Source: Izhakiella australiensis (GTDB taxonomy: Bacteria > Pseudomonadota > Gammaproteobacteria > Enterobacterales > Enterobacteriaceae). From it: a stretch of 64,000 nucleotides of DNA. Location: NCBI RefSeq assembly GCF_002006995.1, contig NZ_MRUL01000018.1:22123-86122 (forward strand), written 5' to 3'. This document shows, piece by piece, positions 46,613 through 58,210 of the stretch; positions within the stretch are counted from its first letter, which is position 1, and each line of letters starts with the position of its first letter. The notes under the pieces are model-generated. The model searched no databases, was not told the DNA's origin, and saw only the letters and a program-made list of their open reading frames with translations. The translations under genes and the position numbers were made by a program.

Positions 46613-48298
46613 TTACTGGCCGATCATCTGTAACTGTTCGGCAACCGGTCCCAGCGCCAGCGCCGGAATAAAGGTCAGCACGCCAACCAGCAAAATCGTG
46701 CCAGTCAGCAAGGCGCTAAACAGAAAGCCGTAGGTGGACAGCGTGCCATTACTCGCTGGCTGCACCGGTTTTACCGTCAGGGAGCCGGCTATCGCCATCA
46801 CGGCCACCATCACGCCGAAGCGGCCGACAAACATACAAAACGCCAGTAGCAGATCCCAAAATGGGGTATTGCCGTTTAAGCCAGCGAAGGCGCTACCATT
46901 GTTATTGGCGGCAGAAGAGAGGGCGTACAGAACTTCGCTAAAGCCATGAATACCGGGATTTGCCATCGAGGACCTGCCGGCATCGGTCATCATTGCCAGT
47001 GCGCTGCCGAGCAGCACCAGTACCGGCGTCACCAGAATCGCCAGCGCGGTCATTTTCATTTCCCGCACGTCAATTTTTTTACCGAGATATTCCGGCGTGC
47101 GACCGATCATCAGCCCGGCGATAAACACCGCCAGCAGGACGAATAGCAGCATGCCATATAGCCCGGAGCCAACGCCGCCGAAGACCACTTCGCCCAGCTG
47201 CATCAGCAGCATCGGCACCATGCCGCCAAGCGGCGTCAATGAATCATGCATGGCGTTAACCGCTCCGCAGGAAGCCGCGGTGGTCACTACCGAGAACAGC
47301 GCCGAGCCGGGAATACCAAAGCGGGTCTCTTTCCCTTCCATATTGATGCTACTGTTGGCCCCGAGCGCCAGCAGGTGCGGATTACCCTGCTGCTCAGCCC
47401 AGATAACAATCAACGCCGCCGCGACGAACAGCACCGTCATAACACCGAGCAGCGCATGGCCCTGGCGGCGGTCTTTGACCACATCGCCAAAGGTGAAGCA
47501 CAGGGCCGCCGGGATAAGGAAAATCGCCAGCATCTGCACAAAGTTGGTCAGCGCCGTGGGGTTTTCAAAGGGATGTGCGGAGTTGGCGTTAAAGAAGCCG
47601 CCGCCGTTGGTGCCAAGGACTTTGATCGCTTCCTGGGAGGCAACCGGTCCCATCGCCAGCGTCTGATTTGCCCCTTCCAGGGTGGTGAAATGCAGATAGG
47701 GATGTAAATTCTGCAGCGTGCCCTGGCTGATATTGAACAGCGCAATCAGCAGGGCGATCGGCAGCAAAACCCACAGCGTAATGCGCGTCAGATCGCGCCA
47801 GGCGTTGCCCAGCAGGCTCGATGAACGGTTGGCAAAGCCGCGGATCAGCGCGAAGGCAACCGCAATACCGCAGGCGGCAGAGAGAAAATTTTGCACCGTC
47901 AGTCCAACCATCTGGCTGAAATAGCTTAACGTGCTTTCACCGCCGTAGGATTGCCAGTTGGTGTTGGTAACGAAGCTGACCGCCGTATTCAGCGCCAGAT
48001 GCCAACTCAGTCCTGGCAGATGCTGCGGGTTAAGCGGCAGGCTGCCCTGCGCTATCAGCAGCAGGAAAAGCGTAATCAGACCGGCCATGTTGAATAGCAG
48101 CAGCGCCAGCAGATATTGCAGCCAGCCCATCGACTGGTCGCCAATAGCGCAGGCCCGCCAGATATAGCGCTCAATAGTGGCGACACCGGGCCAGGGCCGA
48201 TCTTCAACCATTACCGCCATCGCCCGACCCAGCGGACAGGCAAGCAGCATCAGTATTGCCAGCAAACTGGCGATCAATAAAAAGCTCGTGCCCGCCAT
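46613..48298 (-). CDS. kdpA: potassium-transporting ATPase potassium-binding subunit A
   Basis: Channel-like membrane subunit (561 aa; E. coli 557) that selects and passes potassium, related to Trk/Ktr channels. The four selectivity-filter regions are represented by [53 protein letters not shown] [16 protein letters not shown] and [14 protein letters not shown]. Its ATG overlaps the kdpF stop by one base. Confidence 0.97.
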   Translation of the reverse strand: MAGTSFLLIASLLAILMLLACPLGRAMAVMVEDRPWPGVATIERYIWRACAIGDQSMGWLQYLLALLLFNMAGLITLFLLLIAQGSLPLNPQHLPGLSWHLALNTAVSFVTNTNWQSYGGESTLSYFSQMVGLTVQNFLSAACGIAVAFALIRGFANRSSSLLGNAWRDLTRITLWVLLPIALLIALFNISQGTLQNLHPYLHFTTLEGANQTLAMGPVASQEAIKVLGTNGGGFFNANSAHPFENPTALTNFVQMLAIFLIPAALCFTFGDVVKDRRQGHALLGVMTVLFVAAALIVIWAEQQGNPHLLALGANSSINMEGKETRFGIPGSALFSVVTTAASCGAVNAMHDSLTPLGGMVPMLLMQLGEVVFGGVGSGLYGMLLFVLLAVFIAGLMIGRTPEYLGKKIDVREMKMTALAILVTPVLVLLGSALAMMTDAGRSSMANPGIHGFSEVLYALSSAANNNGSAFAGLNGNTPFWDLLLAFCMFVGRFGVMVAVMAIAGSLTVKPVQPASNGTLSTYGFLFSALLTGTILLVGVLTFIPALALGPVAEQLQMIGQ

Positions 48299-48387
48299 TA
48301 AAATGTCTCCGCGTTAATCAGGGCGTAAATCAGATAGCCCAGCAGCAGAAACACCAGCGCGATACCCATAAGCACCACGATACCCAT
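48298..48387 (-). CDS. kdpF: KdpF, small lipid-like subunit of the potassium ATPase
   Basis: A 29-residue hydrophobic peptide, [20 protein letters not shown] followed by YALINAETF, matches the KdpF pattern (E. coli 29 aa). It stabilises the KdpABC complex. GGAGG lies 6 nt before the ATG, and TAATG couples it to kdpA. It is too short for ordinary gene finding. Confidence 0.95.
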   Translation of the reverse strand: MGIVVLMGIALVFLLLGYLIYALINAETF

Positions 48388-48460
48388 TTTTCACCTCCAA
48401 CAGCGCTTTTCACCAGCGTGTAGTCTGCGGAGGCGGCCATAAAATAGGTGTAAAAAGAGG

Positions 48461-48490
48461 CGGGCGGAGTATAAAAAAAATATAAAAATT
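48461..48490 (-). promoter_or_regulatory. KdpE-like binding site upstream of kdpFABC
   Basis: Read in the kdp direction, the segment is AATTTTTATA, a T-run, TATACTCCGCCCG. It closely follows the E. coli KdpE target (TTTATA, T-run, TACACC, then CGCCCG) and lies about 75-100 bp upstream of kdpF. The comparison is from memory of the E. coli site. Its conservation implies that a KdpE protein is still made in this organism although no kdpE follows kdpD. Confidence 0.65.
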
Positions 48491-48638
48491 ACCCTGCCCG
48501 GCGTACTTTGCCGTCATGCTGACCGACGAAGCTCATCGACGACTCGCGGGCGTTGTACGCGGGCTTAGCCCGCCCGGCGGCGGTATAAAGGCGTGGAGGG
48601 ATAGCATATAAAAATTGCCCGTCCGGCATCCTTTGCCG
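48481..48638. repeat. imperfect ~33-bp direct repeat upstream of kdp
   Basis: TATAAAAATTACCCTGCCCG continuing GCGTACTTTGCCG (48481-48513) recurs as TATAAAAATTGCCCGTCCGG continuing CATCCTTTGCCG (48607-48638). The spacer between them holds GC-rich inverted sequence (GCGGGC...GCCCGC). It overlaps the distal end of the KdpE-like box. It may be an intergenic repeat element or a duplicated control region. Confidence 0.5.
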
Positions 48639-48661
48639 CTACACCGGCGGAGCCTGTGGCG

Positions 48662-50686
48662 TCAGCTGCCGTCGCGCGACTTATCCAGCATTGCCCGCAA
48701 TCCGGCAACCCGGCTCTGGCCAGTTTTCATCCGCTGCTCGGGACTGACGACCTTACGTTCGGTTTCCCATTGCAGGTCGTCCTGCGGCAGTTCAAGTAAA
48801 AAGCGACTGGGTTCGGGTCGAACCAGCTCGCCGTACTGACGACGTTCGCGGCACAGCGTAAAGGTGAGTTCTCGTTGTGCCCGGGTGATGCCAACGTAGG
48901 CCAGCCGCCGCTCCTCATCAACATTGCTTTCATCAATGCTGCTCTGATGGGGCAGCAGGCCCTCTTCCATCCCGACCAGGTAAACGTAGGGAAATTCCAG
49001 CCCTTTAGATGCGTGCAGCGTCATCAGCTGCACCTGGTCTGAGTCTTCATCGCTTTCGCCGCGCTCCATCATATCGCGCAGCGTAAAGCGCGTAACCACC
49101 TGCGCCAGGGTCATCGGCTCATCGAGATCGGTCCCTTCCAGCATTTCCGTCATCCAGCTGAATAGCGTGTCGACGTTTTTCATCCGCATTTCTGCCGCTT
49201 TCGGGCTGGCGGAGGTTTCAAACAGCCAGCTCTGATAATCCATGCCGTGGATCAGATCGCGTACGGCATTGATTGGCTCGCGCTCCGCCAGCGCGGCAAT
49301 ATCACGCAGCCAGTGGGTGAAGCGCTGTAGCGCCTCAAGGCCGCGACCGCTCAGCGTCTGTTCCAGGCCGATATCAAAGCTGGCGTTAAACAGGCTTTTA
49401 TTGCGCGCGGTAGCCCAGTCGCCCAGCTTTTGCAGCGTCGCCGGACCGATCTCACGCCGGGGAGTGTTGACGATGCGCAGAAAAGCGCTGTCGTCGTCGG
49501 CGTTGGTCAGCACCCGCAGGTAGGCCAGCAGGTCTTTGATTTCCGGACGCGAGAAGAAGGAGGTTCCGCCGGAAATGCGGTAGGGAATGCGGTTTTGCAT
49601 CAGCATTTTTTCAAATACCCGCGACTGATGATTTCCGCGATACAGAATGGCGTAATCCTTATACTGGGTTTTTTGAATAAAGTGATGGGCGATCAACTCG
49701 CCAGCTACTCGCTCAGCCTCATGATCTTCATTATTAGCAGTAACCACTTTCAGCTCGGCGCCGTAGCCCAGCTCGGAGAACAGCTTTTTTTCAAAAACGT
49801 GGGGGTTATTGGCAATCAGAATATTCGCCGCTTTAAGAATGCGCTGCGAAGAGCGATAGTTCTGTTCCAGCTTAACCACCTGCAGTGCCGGAAAATCCTG
49901 ATTAAGCAGCACCAGATTCTGCGGGCGGGCGCCACGCCACGAATAGATCGACTGATCGTCATCGCCCACCACGGTAAAGCGCGCCCGATTGCCGACCAGC
50001 AGCTTAACCAGCTCATACTGGCTGGTGTTGGTATCCTGATATTCATCGACCAGCAGATAGCGGATGCGCTGCTGCCAGCGCTCGCGCACCGCCTCGTTGC
50101 GTTGTAATAGCAGGGTGGGCAGCAAAATCAGATCGTCAAAATCAAGCACGTTGCAGGATTTAAGATGGGCATGGTAGAGGCCGTAGCAGTGGGCGAAGAG
50201 TTTATCGCGCTCTGAGCGCGCCAGCGCGGCGGCGCCGGCCGGGTCCACCAGGTCGTTTTTCCAGTTAGAGAGGGTGGATATCAGCTGTTGTAATAGCGTC
50301 TTGTCCTCTTCCAGCCACTGAGCGGTCAGCTCTTTTAACAGCGCCAGCTGGTCCTGATCGTCAAACAGCGAAAAATTGGATTTCATTCCCAGCGCGGCAT
50401 ATTCACGCTTGATAATCTCCAGCCCCAGGGTATGAAAGGTAGAAATCATCAGCCCGCGCGCCTCTTTACGCCCCAGCGTCTGGGCAACGCGCTCTTTCAT
50501 TTCGCGGGCGGCTTTATTGGTAAAGGTAACCGCGGCGATATGGCGCGCCTGATAGCCGCATTCCCGGATTAGATGGGCAATTTTATTGGTTATCACCCGC
50601 GTTTTGCCCGACCCGGCGCCGGCCAACACCAGGCAAGGCCCGGTGACAAATTCGACGGCTTGTTGTTGACCGGGGTTTAAACGCAT
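48662..50686 (-). CDS. rep: ATP-dependent DNA helicase Rep
   Basis: A 3'-to-5' superfamily 1 helicase (674 aa; E. coli 673) that clears protein blocks ahead of the replication fork with DnaB. Walker A is AGAGSGKTR (near residue 25), motif Ia FTNKAAREM, motif [12 protein letters not shown], motif [18 protein letters not shown] and motif [10 protein letters not shown]. The C-terminal tail (about 640-674), which binds DnaB in E. coli, is present. As in E. coli it is near ppiC and ilvC; unlike E. coli, it is followed by kdp rather than gppA. Confidence 0.97.
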   Translation of the reverse strand: MRLNPGQQQAVEFVTGPCLVLAGAGSGKTRVITNKIAHLIRECGYQARHIAAVTFTNKAAREMKERVAQTLGRKEARGLMISTFHTLGLEIIKREYAALGMKSNFSLFDDQDQLALLKELTAQWLEEDKTLLQQLISTLSNWKNDLVDPAGAAALARSERDKLFAHCYGLYHAHLKSCNVLDFDDLILLPTLLLQRNEAVRERWQQRIRYLLVDEYQDTNTSQYELVKLLVGNRARFTVVGDDDQSIYSWRGARPQNLVLLNQDFPALQVVKLEQNYRSSQRILKAANILIANNPHVFEKKLFSELGYGAELKVVTANNEDHEAERVAGELIAHHFIQKTQYKDYAILYRGNHQSRVFEKMLMQNRIPYRISGGTSFFSRPEIKDLLAYLRVLTNADDDSAFLRIVNTPRREIGPATLQKLGDWATARNKSLFNASFDIGLEQTLSGRGLEALQRFTHWLRDIAALAEREPINAVRDLIHGMDYQSWLFETSASPKAAEMRMKNVDTLFSWMTEMLEGTDLDEPMTLAQVVTRFTLRDMMERGESDEDSDQVQLMTLHASKGLEFPYVYLVGMEEGLLPHQSSIDESNVDEERRLAYVGITRAQRELTFTLCRERRQYGELVRPEPSRFLLELPQDDLQWETERKVVSPEQRMKTGQSRVAGLRAMLDKSRDGS

Positions 50687-50787
50687 AACCAGGATTCGCT
50701 CATGACAGGTGGCTGGGATAATATAAAGTTCGCTGCGTCCGACATAACAGGACGCGGCCTAGTATAACCAACACACAGGTCACGATC

Positions 50788-51069
50788 ATGGCAAAAAACG
50801 CAGCCGCTCTGCATATCCTTGTTAAAGAAGAAAAACTGGCGCAGCAGCTACTGGAGCAAATCAAGCAGGGCGCCGACTTTGAGAAACTGGCGAAAAAGCA
50901 TTCAATTTGTCCATCGGGTAAAAAAGGCGGTCATCTGGGTGAATTCCGCAAGGGGCAGATGGTTCCTGCTTTCGATAAGGTGGTGTTCTCCTGCCCGCTG
51001 CTGGAGCCTTACGGTCCGCTGCATACCCAGTTCGGCTACCACATTATTAAGGTGCTGTATCGTAATTAA
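50788..51069 (+). CDS. ppiC: peptidyl-prolyl cis-trans isomerase C (parvulin)
   Basis: A 93-aa single-domain cytoplasmic parvulin, the same length as E. coli PpiC. Family blocks: [56 protein letters not shown] and [14 protein letters not shown]. It speeds proline isomerisation in proteins. It is divergent from rep and convergent with ilvC, as in E. coli. Confidence 0.97.
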   Translation: MAKNAAALHILVKEEKLAQQLLEQIKQGADFEKLAKKHSICPSGKKGGHLGEFRKGQMVPAFDKVVFSCPLLEPYGPLHTQFGYHIIKVLYRN

Positions 51070-51115
51070 GCTTGTCGCCTGCGCTACTTTTCGCCAAAAG
51101 CTTAACCGCAAGGCA

Positions 51116-51150
51116 TAAAAAAGGCGTCCGCTGAAGGGACGCCTTTTTTG
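51116..51150. terminator. bidirectional terminator of ppiC and ilvC
   Basis: AAAAAAGGCGTCC-GCTGAAG-GGACGCCTTTTTT: a perfect GC-rich stem flanked by an A-run and a T-run between two convergent genes. Confidence 0.93.
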
Positions 51151-51166
51151 TTGGGCTATGACTTAG

Positions 51167-52642
51167 TTAGCCAGCAACGGCAATGCGCTTCATATCGGTC
51201 ATGTAGCCGCGCAGCTTGCGACCCACCGCTTCGATGGGATGGTTGCGAATCGCTTCGTTAACGTCACGCAGCTGAGCGTTATCCACGCCGCTACCGGCAA
51301 CCGCTTTACCCAGGTCGCCCGCCTGCAGCTTGCCCATAAAGTCTTTCAGCAGCGGCACGGCAGCAAACGAGAACAGGTAGTTGCCATATTCCGCAGTATC
51401 AGAAATCACTACGTTCATTTCATACAGGCGCTTACGGGCGATGGTGTTAGCAATCAGCGGCAGCTCGTGTAAAGACTCATAGTACGCTGACTCTTCGATG
51501 ATGCCGGCATCAACCATGGTTTCAAACGCCAGCTCAACGCCGGCTTTTACCATGGCGATCATCAGTACGCCCTGATCGTAATAATCCTGCTCGGCGATTT
51601 TACCTTCAAACTGCGCCGCCGTTTCGAAAGCCGTTTTGCCGGTCTCTTCGCGCCAGGTCAGCAGGTTTTTATCATCATTAGCCCAGTCGGCCATCATGCC
51701 CGCCGAGAAATCGCCAGCGATGATGTCATCCATATGCTTCTGGAACAGCGGCGCCATGATGGTTTTCAGCTGCTCAGACAGCGCGTAAGCGCGCAGCTTA
51801 GCCGGATTGGACAGGCGATCCATCATCAGGGTAATGCCGCCGAACTTCAGCGATTCGGTAACGGTTTCCCAGCCAAACTGCACCAGTTTTTCGGCATAGG
51901 CCGGGTCGGTGCCTTCAGCCACCAGCTTATCAAAGCACAGCAGCGAACCAGCCTGCAGCATGCCGCACAGAATGGTCTGCTCGCCCATCAGGTCGGATTT
52001 TACTTCTGCGACAAAAGAGGATTCCAGAACGCCGGCGCGGTGACCGCCGGTCGCGGCAGCCCAAGCTTTCGCCAGCGCCATACCTTCACCTTTAGGATCG
52101 TTTTCCGGGTGAACGGCAATCAGCGTCGGCACGCCGAAGCCACGCTTGTATTCTTCACGCACCTCGGTACCGGGGCACTTCGGCGCCACCATGATAACGG
52201 TGATATCTTTACGAATGGTTTCGCCCACTTCGACGATGTTAAAACCGTGGGAATAGCCCAGCGCCGCGCCATCTTTCATCAACGGCTGAACGGCTTTAAC
52301 CACCGATGAGTGCTGTTTGTCCGGCGTCAGGTTAACGACTAGGTCAGCCTGCGGGATCAGCTCTTCGTAGGTACCCACTTTAAAGCCGTTTTCGCTGGCT
52401 TTACGCCAGGAAGCGCGCTTCTCGGCAATCGCCTCAGGGCGCAGCGCATAGGAGATATCCAGACCGGAGTCGCGCATATTCAGTCCCTGATTGAGACCCT
52501 GAGCACCACAGCCCACGATGACCACTTTTTTCCCTTTCAGATAGCTGGCTTCATCGGCGAATTCATCGCGCGTCATGAAGCGGCACTTCCCTAATTGCGC
52601 TAACTGATTGCGCAGGTTCAACGTGTTGAAGTAATTAGCCAT
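51167..52642 (-). CDS. ilvC: ketol-acid reductoisomerase (class II)
   Basis: Second common enzyme of isoleucine and valine synthesis: it isomerises and reduces acetolactate and acetohydroxybutyrate with NADPH and magnesium. The 491 aa equal E. coli IlvC; the duplicated C-terminal knotted domain marks the long class II form. Cofactor motif [15 protein letters not shown]. The ATG at 52642 ([18 protein letters not shown]) is the conserved start; the frame extends upstream to 52762. It is divergent from its activator ilvY. Confidence 0.98.
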   Translation of the reverse strand: MANYFNTLNLRNQLAQLGKCRFMTRDEFADEASYLKGKKVVIVGCGAQGLNQGLNMRDSGLDISYALRPEAIAEKRASWRKASENGFKVGTYEELIPQADLVVNLTPDKQHSSVVKAVQPLMKDGAALGYSHGFNIVEVGETIRKDITVIMVAPKCPGTEVREEYKRGFGVPTLIAVHPENDPKGEGMALAKAWAAATGGHRAGVLESSFVAEVKSDLMGEQTILCGMLQAGSLLCFDKLVAEGTDPAYAEKLVQFGWETVTESLKFGGITLMMDRLSNPAKLRAYALSEQLKTIMAPLFQKHMDDIIAGDFSAGMMADWANDDKNLLTWREETGKTAFETAAQFEGKIAEQDYYDQGVLMIAMVKAGVELAFETMVDAGIIEESAYYESLHELPLIANTIARKRLYEMNVVISDTAEYGNYLFSFAAVPLLKDFMGKLQAGDLGKAVAGSGVDNAQLRDVNEAIRNHPIEAVGRKLRGYMTDMKRIAVAG

Positions 52643-52766
52643 GGGTACCTCGTTATTAGTGTTTGCCATTATTCTGTCTGTAGCACAATACGCTGCGCTG
52701 CCGGGAATTACCCCCATCATATGACAGGAAATGCGTTGCTTATATTGATATATTAACAACACTACA

Positions 52767-52781
52767 TTGCAATATATGCAA
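52767..52781. promoter_or_regulatory. probable IlvY operator
   Basis: TTGCAATATATGCAA is a perfect inverted repeat (TTGCA/TGCAA) in the ilvC-ilvY gap, of the T-N11-A form bound by LysR-type regulators, 23 bp before the ilvY start. In E. coli IlvY binds this gap and activates ilvC when acetolactate or acetohydroxybutyrate is present. Assignment of this exact repeat is inference. Confidence 0.65.
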
Positions 52782-52803
52782 CAAAAACACCGGTAGCCTG
52801 CGC

Positions 52804-53685
52804 ATGGATCTACGAGACCTCAAGTTGTTTCTTCACCTGGCGGAAAGCCGCCATTTTGGCCGCACGGCGCGCGCCATGCACGTCAGCCCCTCAACGTTGT
52901 CGCGCCAGATTCAGCGCATTGAAGACGAGCTCGGCCAGTTTCTGTTTTTACGCGATAACCGCACGGTGACGCTGACCGAAGCTGGCGAACAGCTGCGGCA
53001 GTTTGCTCAGCAAACCCTGCTGCAATATCAGCAGATGCGCCATGCCATCGCTCAGCACGGTCCGTCGCTCAGCGGTGAGCTGCACCTGTTTTGCTCCGTC
53101 ACCGCCGCCTACAGCCATCTTCCGCCGATCCTCGACCGCTTTCGCGCCGAACATCCGCAGGTTGAAATCAAACTCACCACCGGTGATGCCGCCGACGCCG
53201 TTGAAAAAGTGCAGTCCGGCGAAGCTGATCTTGCCATCGCCGGTCGGCCGGAAAATCTGCCTGCCAGCATCGACTTTATTCCGCTGGGGCTGATCCCACT
53301 GATCCTGATTGCTCCGGCGCTCCCCTGTCCGGTGCGCACTCTTGCCAGCGAAGAAAAGCCGGACTGGTCACTGGTGCCCTTTATCCTGCCGGAGCAGGGA
53401 CCGGCGCGACAGCGTATCGATCTCTGGTTTCGCCGTGAACGCATTGCCAATCCGCAGATTTACGCCACGGTTTCCGGCCATGAGGCGATTGTTTCTATGG
53501 TGGCGCTCGGCTGCGGTATCGCGCTGCTGCCCGATGTGGTGCTGGAAAACAGCCCCGACCCGGTGCGTAATCGCATTCTGGAACTGGGCCATGCCGCCTT
53601 GGTCGCGCCGTTTGAACTGGGCGTCTGCGTGCAGAAACAGCGGCTTAGCGAGCCGCCGATCGCAGCATTCTGGAGCATCCTGTAA
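52804..53685 (+). CDS. ilvY: LysR-type activator of ilvC
   Basis: A 293-aa LysR-family regulator matching E. coli IlvY along its length. The winged helix-turn-helix is at the N-terminus ([23 protein letters not shown]), and the effector domain includes [18 protein letters not shown] and [22 protein letters not shown]. It activates ilvC in response to the IlvC substrates and represses itself. Its stop codon abuts the end of ilvA (convergent, no spacer). Confidence 0.97.
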   Translation: MDLRDLKLFLHLAESRHFGRTARAMHVSPSTLSRQIQRIEDELGQFLFLRDNRTVTLTEAGEQLRQFAQQTLLQYQQMRHAIAQHGPSLSGELHLFCSVTAAYSHLPPILDRFRAEHPQVEIKLTTGDAADAVEKVQSGEADLAIAGRPENLPASIDFIPLGLIPLILIAPALPCPVRTLASEEKPDWSLVPFILPEQGPARQRIDLWFRRERIANPQIYATVSGHEAIVSMVALGCGIALLPDVVLENSPDPVRNRILELGHAALVAPFELGVCVQKQRLSEPPIAAFWSIL

Positions 53686-55233
53686 TCAGTTGCCCGCCAG
53701 GAAAAAACGAAAAGACGGGTTGTTAGTTTCATCATGGCAATCATAGCCGAGCGCCGCCAGATGCTGTTCAAAACGCGGTTCCGCTTCGCTCAGCTCAAAC
53801 GCCGCCAGCACCCGGCCATAATCAGTGCCGTGGCTGCGATAATGAAACAATGAGATATTCCAGTGCGCACCCAACGTCTGTAAAAATTTCAGCAGCGCGC
53901 CGGGTGCTTCAGGAAACTCGAAGCTGTAAAGACGCTCCTGCAGCGGCTTGGAGGGACGACCACCGACCATATAACGTACGTGCAGCTTGGCCATTTCATC
54001 GTCAGAAAGATCGACCACCTTATAGCCGCCTTCGCGCAGCTGGCTGATAATTTCCGCCCGCTCTTCCAGGCCGCGCGTCAGACGTACGCCCACGAAGATA
54101 CAAGCATCTTTTTCGTCGGCGAAGCGATAGTTGAATTCGGTTACCGAACGGCCGCCCAGCAGCTGACAGAAGCTCAGGAAGCTGCCCTGTTTTTCCGGAA
54201 TGGTTACCGCCAGCAGCGCTTCTCGCCGCTCTCCCAGCTCGCAGCGTTCAGAAACATAGCGCAGACCGTGAAAGTTGACGTTGGCGCCGGACAGCACGTG
54301 CGCCAGGCGTTCGCCCTGCACATTGTGCTGCTGGATGTACTTTTTCATTCCCGCCAGCGCCAGCGCCCCCGACGGCTCCGCCACCGCCCGCACATCTTCG
54401 AATAAATCTTTCATCGCCGCGCAGATCGCATCGCTGTCGACGGTAACAATATCGTCAATGTACGACTGGCAAAGGCGAAAGGTTTCGTCGCCGATACGTT
54501 TAACCGCCACGCCTTCGGCAAACAGCCCAACGCGGGGTAAATCGACCGGCTTACCTGCCTGCAATGCCGCCTGCAGGCAGGCCGAGTCTTCCGACTCCAC
54601 TGCAATCACTTTGATTTGCGGCATCAGCTGTTTGATCAGCACCGCCACACCGGCCGCCAAACCGCCGCCGCCGACCGGCACGAATACCCGGTCAATATGC
54701 GCATCCTGCTGCAAAAGCTCCATTGCCAGGGTGCCCTGGCCGGCGATCACCGCCGGATGATCGAACGGCGGCACGAAGGTATAGCCATCAGCCTGCGCCA
54801 GCTCAATCGCTTTGGCTTTCGCCTCATCGAAATTGGCGCCGAACAGGTACGCCTCGCCGCCAAAGGCGCGCACCGCGTCGACCTTAATGTCGGCGGTAGC
54901 CAGCGGCATCACGATCAGCGACTTAATGCCCAGCCGGGTGGCGGAGAGCGCCACGCCCTGAGCATGATTGCCCGCCGAGGCGGTAATCACGCCGCGCGCC
55001 TTCTGCTCCTCGCTCAAACCGGCAATCATGGCGTATGCGCCGCGCAGCTTAAAGCTGTGTACCGGCTGCCGGTCTTCGCGCTTAACCAGAATGGTATTGC
55101 TCAGACGAGAGGAAAGCTTCTCCATCTTTTGCAGCGGCGTGACCTGCGCCACTTCGTATACCGGCGAGCGTAGTACCGCCCGCAGGTATTCCGCTCCGCA
55201 GGGATTTGCGGGTAGCGGTTGAGATTCAGCCAT
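53686..55233 (-). CDS. ilvA: threonine deaminase, biosynthetic
   Basis: PLP enzyme (515 aa; E. coli 514) converting threonine to 2-oxobutyrate, the first committed step to isoleucine. The PLP lysine is Lys62 in HSFKLRGAYA; the glycine-rich phosphate loop is VGGGGLAAG. Two C-terminal ACT-like regulatory domains (from about residue 325) bind isoleucine and valine. It is the last gene of the ilvGMEDA operon, 5 nt after ilvD. Confidence 0.98.
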   Translation of the reverse strand: MAESQPLPANPCGAEYLRAVLRSPVYEVAQVTPLQKMEKLSSRLSNTILVKREDRQPVHSFKLRGAYAMIAGLSEEQKARGVITASAGNHAQGVALSATRLGIKSLIVMPLATADIKVDAVRAFGGEAYLFGANFDEAKAKAIELAQADGYTFVPPFDHPAVIAGQGTLAMELLQQDAHIDRVFVPVGGGGLAAGVAVLIKQLMPQIKVIAVESEDSACLQAALQAGKPVDLPRVGLFAEGVAVKRIGDETFRLCQSYIDDIVTVDSDAICAAMKDLFEDVRAVAEPSGALALAGMKKYIQQHNVQGERLAHVLSGANVNFHGLRYVSERCELGERREALLAVTIPEKQGSFLSFCQLLGGRSVTEFNYRFADEKDACIFVGVRLTRGLEERAEIISQLREGGYKVVDLSDDEMAKLHVRYMVGGRPSKPLQERLYSFEFPEAPGALLKFLQTLGAHWNISLFHYRSHGTDYGRVLAAFELSEAEPRFEQHLAALGYDCHDETNNPSFRFFLAGN

Positions 55234-55238
55234 ATCCT

Positions 55239-57089
55239 TTAGCCTCCCAGTTTACTCTTGTCACGAACGGCGCCTTTATCGGCGCTGGTTGCCAGTGACG
55301 CATAGGCGCGCAGCGCAAAGGAGACTTCACGCTGACGGTTCTGCGGGGTGTAGGCCGCATCACCGCGCGCCTGCTGCACCTCACGCCGGGCGTGTAATAC
55401 ATTATCCGCCACATCCAGCTGTATACCACGGCCGGGAATATCGATATCGATCATGTCGCCGTCTTCCACCAGCGCGATGGTGCCGCCGTTTGCCGCTTCA
55501 GGCGAGGCGTGTCCGATGGACAGGCCGGAGGTGCCGCCGGAAAAGCGGCCATCGGTGATCAGCGCGCAGCTTTTGCCAAGCCCCATCGATTTCAGGAAGG
55601 TAGTCGGATAGAGCATTTCCTGCATGCCCGGTCCGCCTTTCGGCCCCTCGTAGCGGATAACCACCACGTCGCCGGCGACCACTTTTCCGCCCAGGATGGC
55701 GTCGACGGCATCTTCCTGGCTTTCATAAACTTTGGCCGGGCCGCGGAATTTCAGGATCTCTTTATCCACGCCGGCAGTTTTTACAATGCAGCCATCTTCC
55801 GCCAGATTACCGTACAGCACCGCCAGGCCGCCGTCCTGAGAATAAGCGTGCTCGCGCGAGCGGATGCAACCTTCCTTACGGTCATCGTCCACGCTGTCCC
55901 AGCGGCATTCCTGCGAGAAGGCCTGGGTGGTGCGAATGCCCGCCGGCCCGGCGCGGAACATGTTTTTCACCGCGTCGTTGTCGGTGAGCATAATGTCATA
56001 GTTGTTCAGGGTTTCGCGCAGGGTGGTACCCAGCACGTTGTTTACCGAAGTATCCAACAGGCCGGCGCGATCCAGTTCACCCAGAATGCCAATCACGCCA
56101 CCGGCGCGGTGTACATCTTCCATATGATATTTCTGCGTGCTGGGCGCCACTTTGCACAGATGCGGCACCTGCCGCGACAGGCGATCGATATCGGAGATGT
56201 TGAAATCAATTTCGCCTTCCTGCGCGGCAGCCAGCAGGTGCAAAACGGTGTTAGTGGAGCCGCCCATGGCGATATCCAGCGTCATGGCATTTTCGAAGGC
56301 GGTTTTACTGGCAATGTTGCGCGGCAGCACGCTGCTGTCATCCTGCTCGTAATACCGCTTGGCCAGGCCGACGATACGCTCGCCCGCAGATAAAAACAGC
56401 TGTTTACGGTCAGCGTGAGTAGCCAGCAGCGAGCCATTGCCGGGCTGTGATAATCCCAGCGCTTCGGTCAGGCAGTTCATTGAGTTGGCGGTAAACATGC
56501 CGGAGCAGGAGCCGCAGGTCGGGCAGGCAGAACGTTCAATCTGCTCGCTATCGGCATCGCTGACGTTGGGGTTAGCCCCTTGCATCATGGCGTCGACCAG
56601 ATCCAGCTTAATTATCTTATCTGACAGCTTGGTTTTACCCGCTTCCATCGGGCCGCCGGAGACAAAGATTGCCGGAACATTCAGGCGTAGCGCCGCCATC
56701 AGCATGCCGGGCGTTATTTTGTCGCAGTTAGAGATACAGACCATGGCGTCGGCGCAGTGCGCGTTAACCATATATTCGACGGAGTCGGCGATCAGCTCGC
56801 GCGATGGCAGGGAATAGAGCATCCCACCGTGGCCCATCGCGATGCCATCATCAACGGCAATGGTGTTGAACTCTTTGGCAACGCCGCCAGCAGCTTCGAT
56901 CTGTTCTGCGACCAGCTTACCCATATCGCGTAGGTGAACGTGACCCGGCACGAACTGTGTAAAGGAGTTAACCACGGCGATAATCGGCTTACCGAAATCA
57001 TCGTCGGTCATACCGGTCGCACGCCACAAGGCGCGGGCTCCGGCCATATTACGACCGTGGGTGGTGGTTGCGGAACGATACTTAGGCAT
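55239..57089 (-). CDS. ilvD: dihydroxy-acid dehydratase
   Basis: Iron-sulfur dehydratase (616 aa, equal to E. coli) for the third common step of isoleucine and valine synthesis. Cluster-type cysteines are seen in [11 protein letters not shown] and [17 protein letters not shown]; the C-terminal [21 protein letters not shown] block is intact. The conserved start [14 protein letters not shown] is at 57089. It lies between ilvE and ilvA in the operon. Confidence 0.98.
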   Translation of the reverse strand: MPKYRSATTTHGRNMAGARALWRATGMTDDDFGKPIIAVVNSFTQFVPGHVHLRDMGKLVAEQIEAAGGVAKEFNTIAVDDGIAMGHGGMLYSLPSRELIADSVEYMVNAHCADAMVCISNCDKITPGMLMAALRLNVPAIFVSGGPMEAGKTKLSDKIIKLDLVDAMMQGANPNVSDADSEQIERSACPTCGSCSGMFTANSMNCLTEALGLSQPGNGSLLATHADRKQLFLSAGERIVGLAKRYYEQDDSSVLPRNIASKTAFENAMTLDIAMGGSTNTVLHLLAAAQEGEIDFNISDIDRLSRQVPHLCKVAPSTQKYHMEDVHRAGGVIGILGELDRAGLLDTSVNNVLGTTLRETLNNYDIMLTDNDAVKNMFRAGPAGIRTTQAFSQECRWDSVDDDRKEGCIRSREHAYSQDGGLAVLYGNLAEDGCIVKTAGVDKEILKFRGPAKVYESQEDAVDAILGGKVVAGDVVVIRYEGPKGGPGMQEMLYPTTFLKSMGLGKSCALITDGRFSGGTSGLSIGHASPEAANGGTIALVEDGDMIDIDIPGRGIQLDVADNVLHARREVQQARGDAAYTPQNRQREVSFALRAYASLATSADKGAVRDKSKLGG

Positions 57090-57195
57090 GCTCTGTTTAC
57101 TCCAGTCTGAATAAGGGGCGGACCTGCCGGTAAGCTCTTTCGCACTCTGAGGCGAAGAATTAAAACCGGGTACGGCCCGCAAAATCATTTCATTA

Positions 57196-58125
57196 TTATG
57201 GGTTTACCGGGTCAAGCCAGCCCCATTTGTCAGCGGTTTCGCCGGTGAACAACCCGAAGAAAGCTTTCTGAATGCGTTCAGTAACCGGACCGCGTTTGCC
57301 CGCGCCAACCTGAATGCCGTCGACGCTGCGCACCGGGGTAATTTCTGCTGCGGTGCCGGACATAAAGACTTCATCGGCCAGGTAAAGCGATTCGCGTGAC
57401 AGCACCTGCTCGCGCACTTCAATGCCGATATCTTTTGCCAGCTTGATAATCGCGTCGCGAGTGATGCCCGGCAGCGCGGAAGAGGTGAACGGCGGCGTAA
57501 ACAGAATGCCGTCTTTAACCTCGAACAGGTTTTCACCGGCACCTTCGGAAATATAGCCGTTGGTATCCAGCGCAATGCCTTCCTGATAGCCGTGACGACG
57601 CGCTTCGCTACCAACCAGCAGTGAAGACAGGTAGTTACCGCCCGCTTTAGCGGCGGTCGGCAGCGTGTTCGGTGCGACGCGATTCCACGATGAAACCATT
57701 GCGCTGATGCCCTGCTCAAGCGCTTCCGGCCCCAGATAGGCGCCCCACGGGAAGGCGGCAATAATCACATCGGTGGTAAAACCGTCCGGCGGGTTAACGC
57801 CAAGGCCGACATCGCCGACGAAAGCCAGCGGGCGAATATAGGCGCTTTTCAGGTTATTTTTGCGCAGAACGTCGCGGCAGGCCGCCATCAGTTCATCAAC
57901 GCTGTGCTTGATCGGCAGGCGATAGATTTTTGCAGAATCGTGCAGGCGCTGCATATGTTCGCGATGACGGAAGACAGCCGGACCTTTGTGAGTATCGTAG
58001 CAGCGCACACCTTCAAACACCGAGGTGCCGTAATGCAGGGCGTGAGACATAACGCTGACTTTAGCCTCTTCCCATTTAACCATCTCACCATTGAACCAGA
58101 TAAAGTCAGCTTTTTTCGTCGACAT
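57196..58125 (-). CDS. ilvE: branched-chain amino acid aminotransferase
   Basis: PLP aminotransferase of fold type IV (309 aa, equal to E. coli) that performs the last step of isoleucine, valine and leucine synthesis. The PLP lysine is Lys160 ([11 protein letters not shown]), followed by [17 protein letters not shown]. The start [16 protein letters not shown] at 58125 follows AAGGAATT. It lies 85 nt after ilvM and about 106 nt before ilvD. Confidence 0.98.
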   Translation of the reverse strand: MSTKKADFIWFNGEMVKWEEAKVSVMSHALHYGTSVFEGVRCYDTHKGPAVFRHREHMQRLHDSAKIYRLPIKHSVDELMAACRDVLRKNNLKSAYIRPLAFVGDVGLGVNPPDGFTTDVIIAAFPWGAYLGPEALEQGISAMVSSWNRVAPNTLPTAAKAGGNYLSSLLVGSEARRHGYQEGIALDTNGYISEGAGENLFEVKDGILFTPPFTSSALPGITRDAIIKLAKDIGIEVREQVLSRESLYLADEVFMSGTAAEITPVRSVDGIQVGAGKRGPVTERIQKAFFGLFTGETADKWGWLDPVNP

Positions 58126-58210
58126 TCTTAATTCCTTTCGCGCCAGGCGCGGTATGTTATGTTGTTTATTATCAGTATTCTGGTGCCGCCAGGTCGACTT
58201 AACGCTCTGA

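Noticed and set aside
55509..56393. 294-aa open frame on the plus strand
   Set aside because: It lies antisense within ilvD, which is conserved along its full length.
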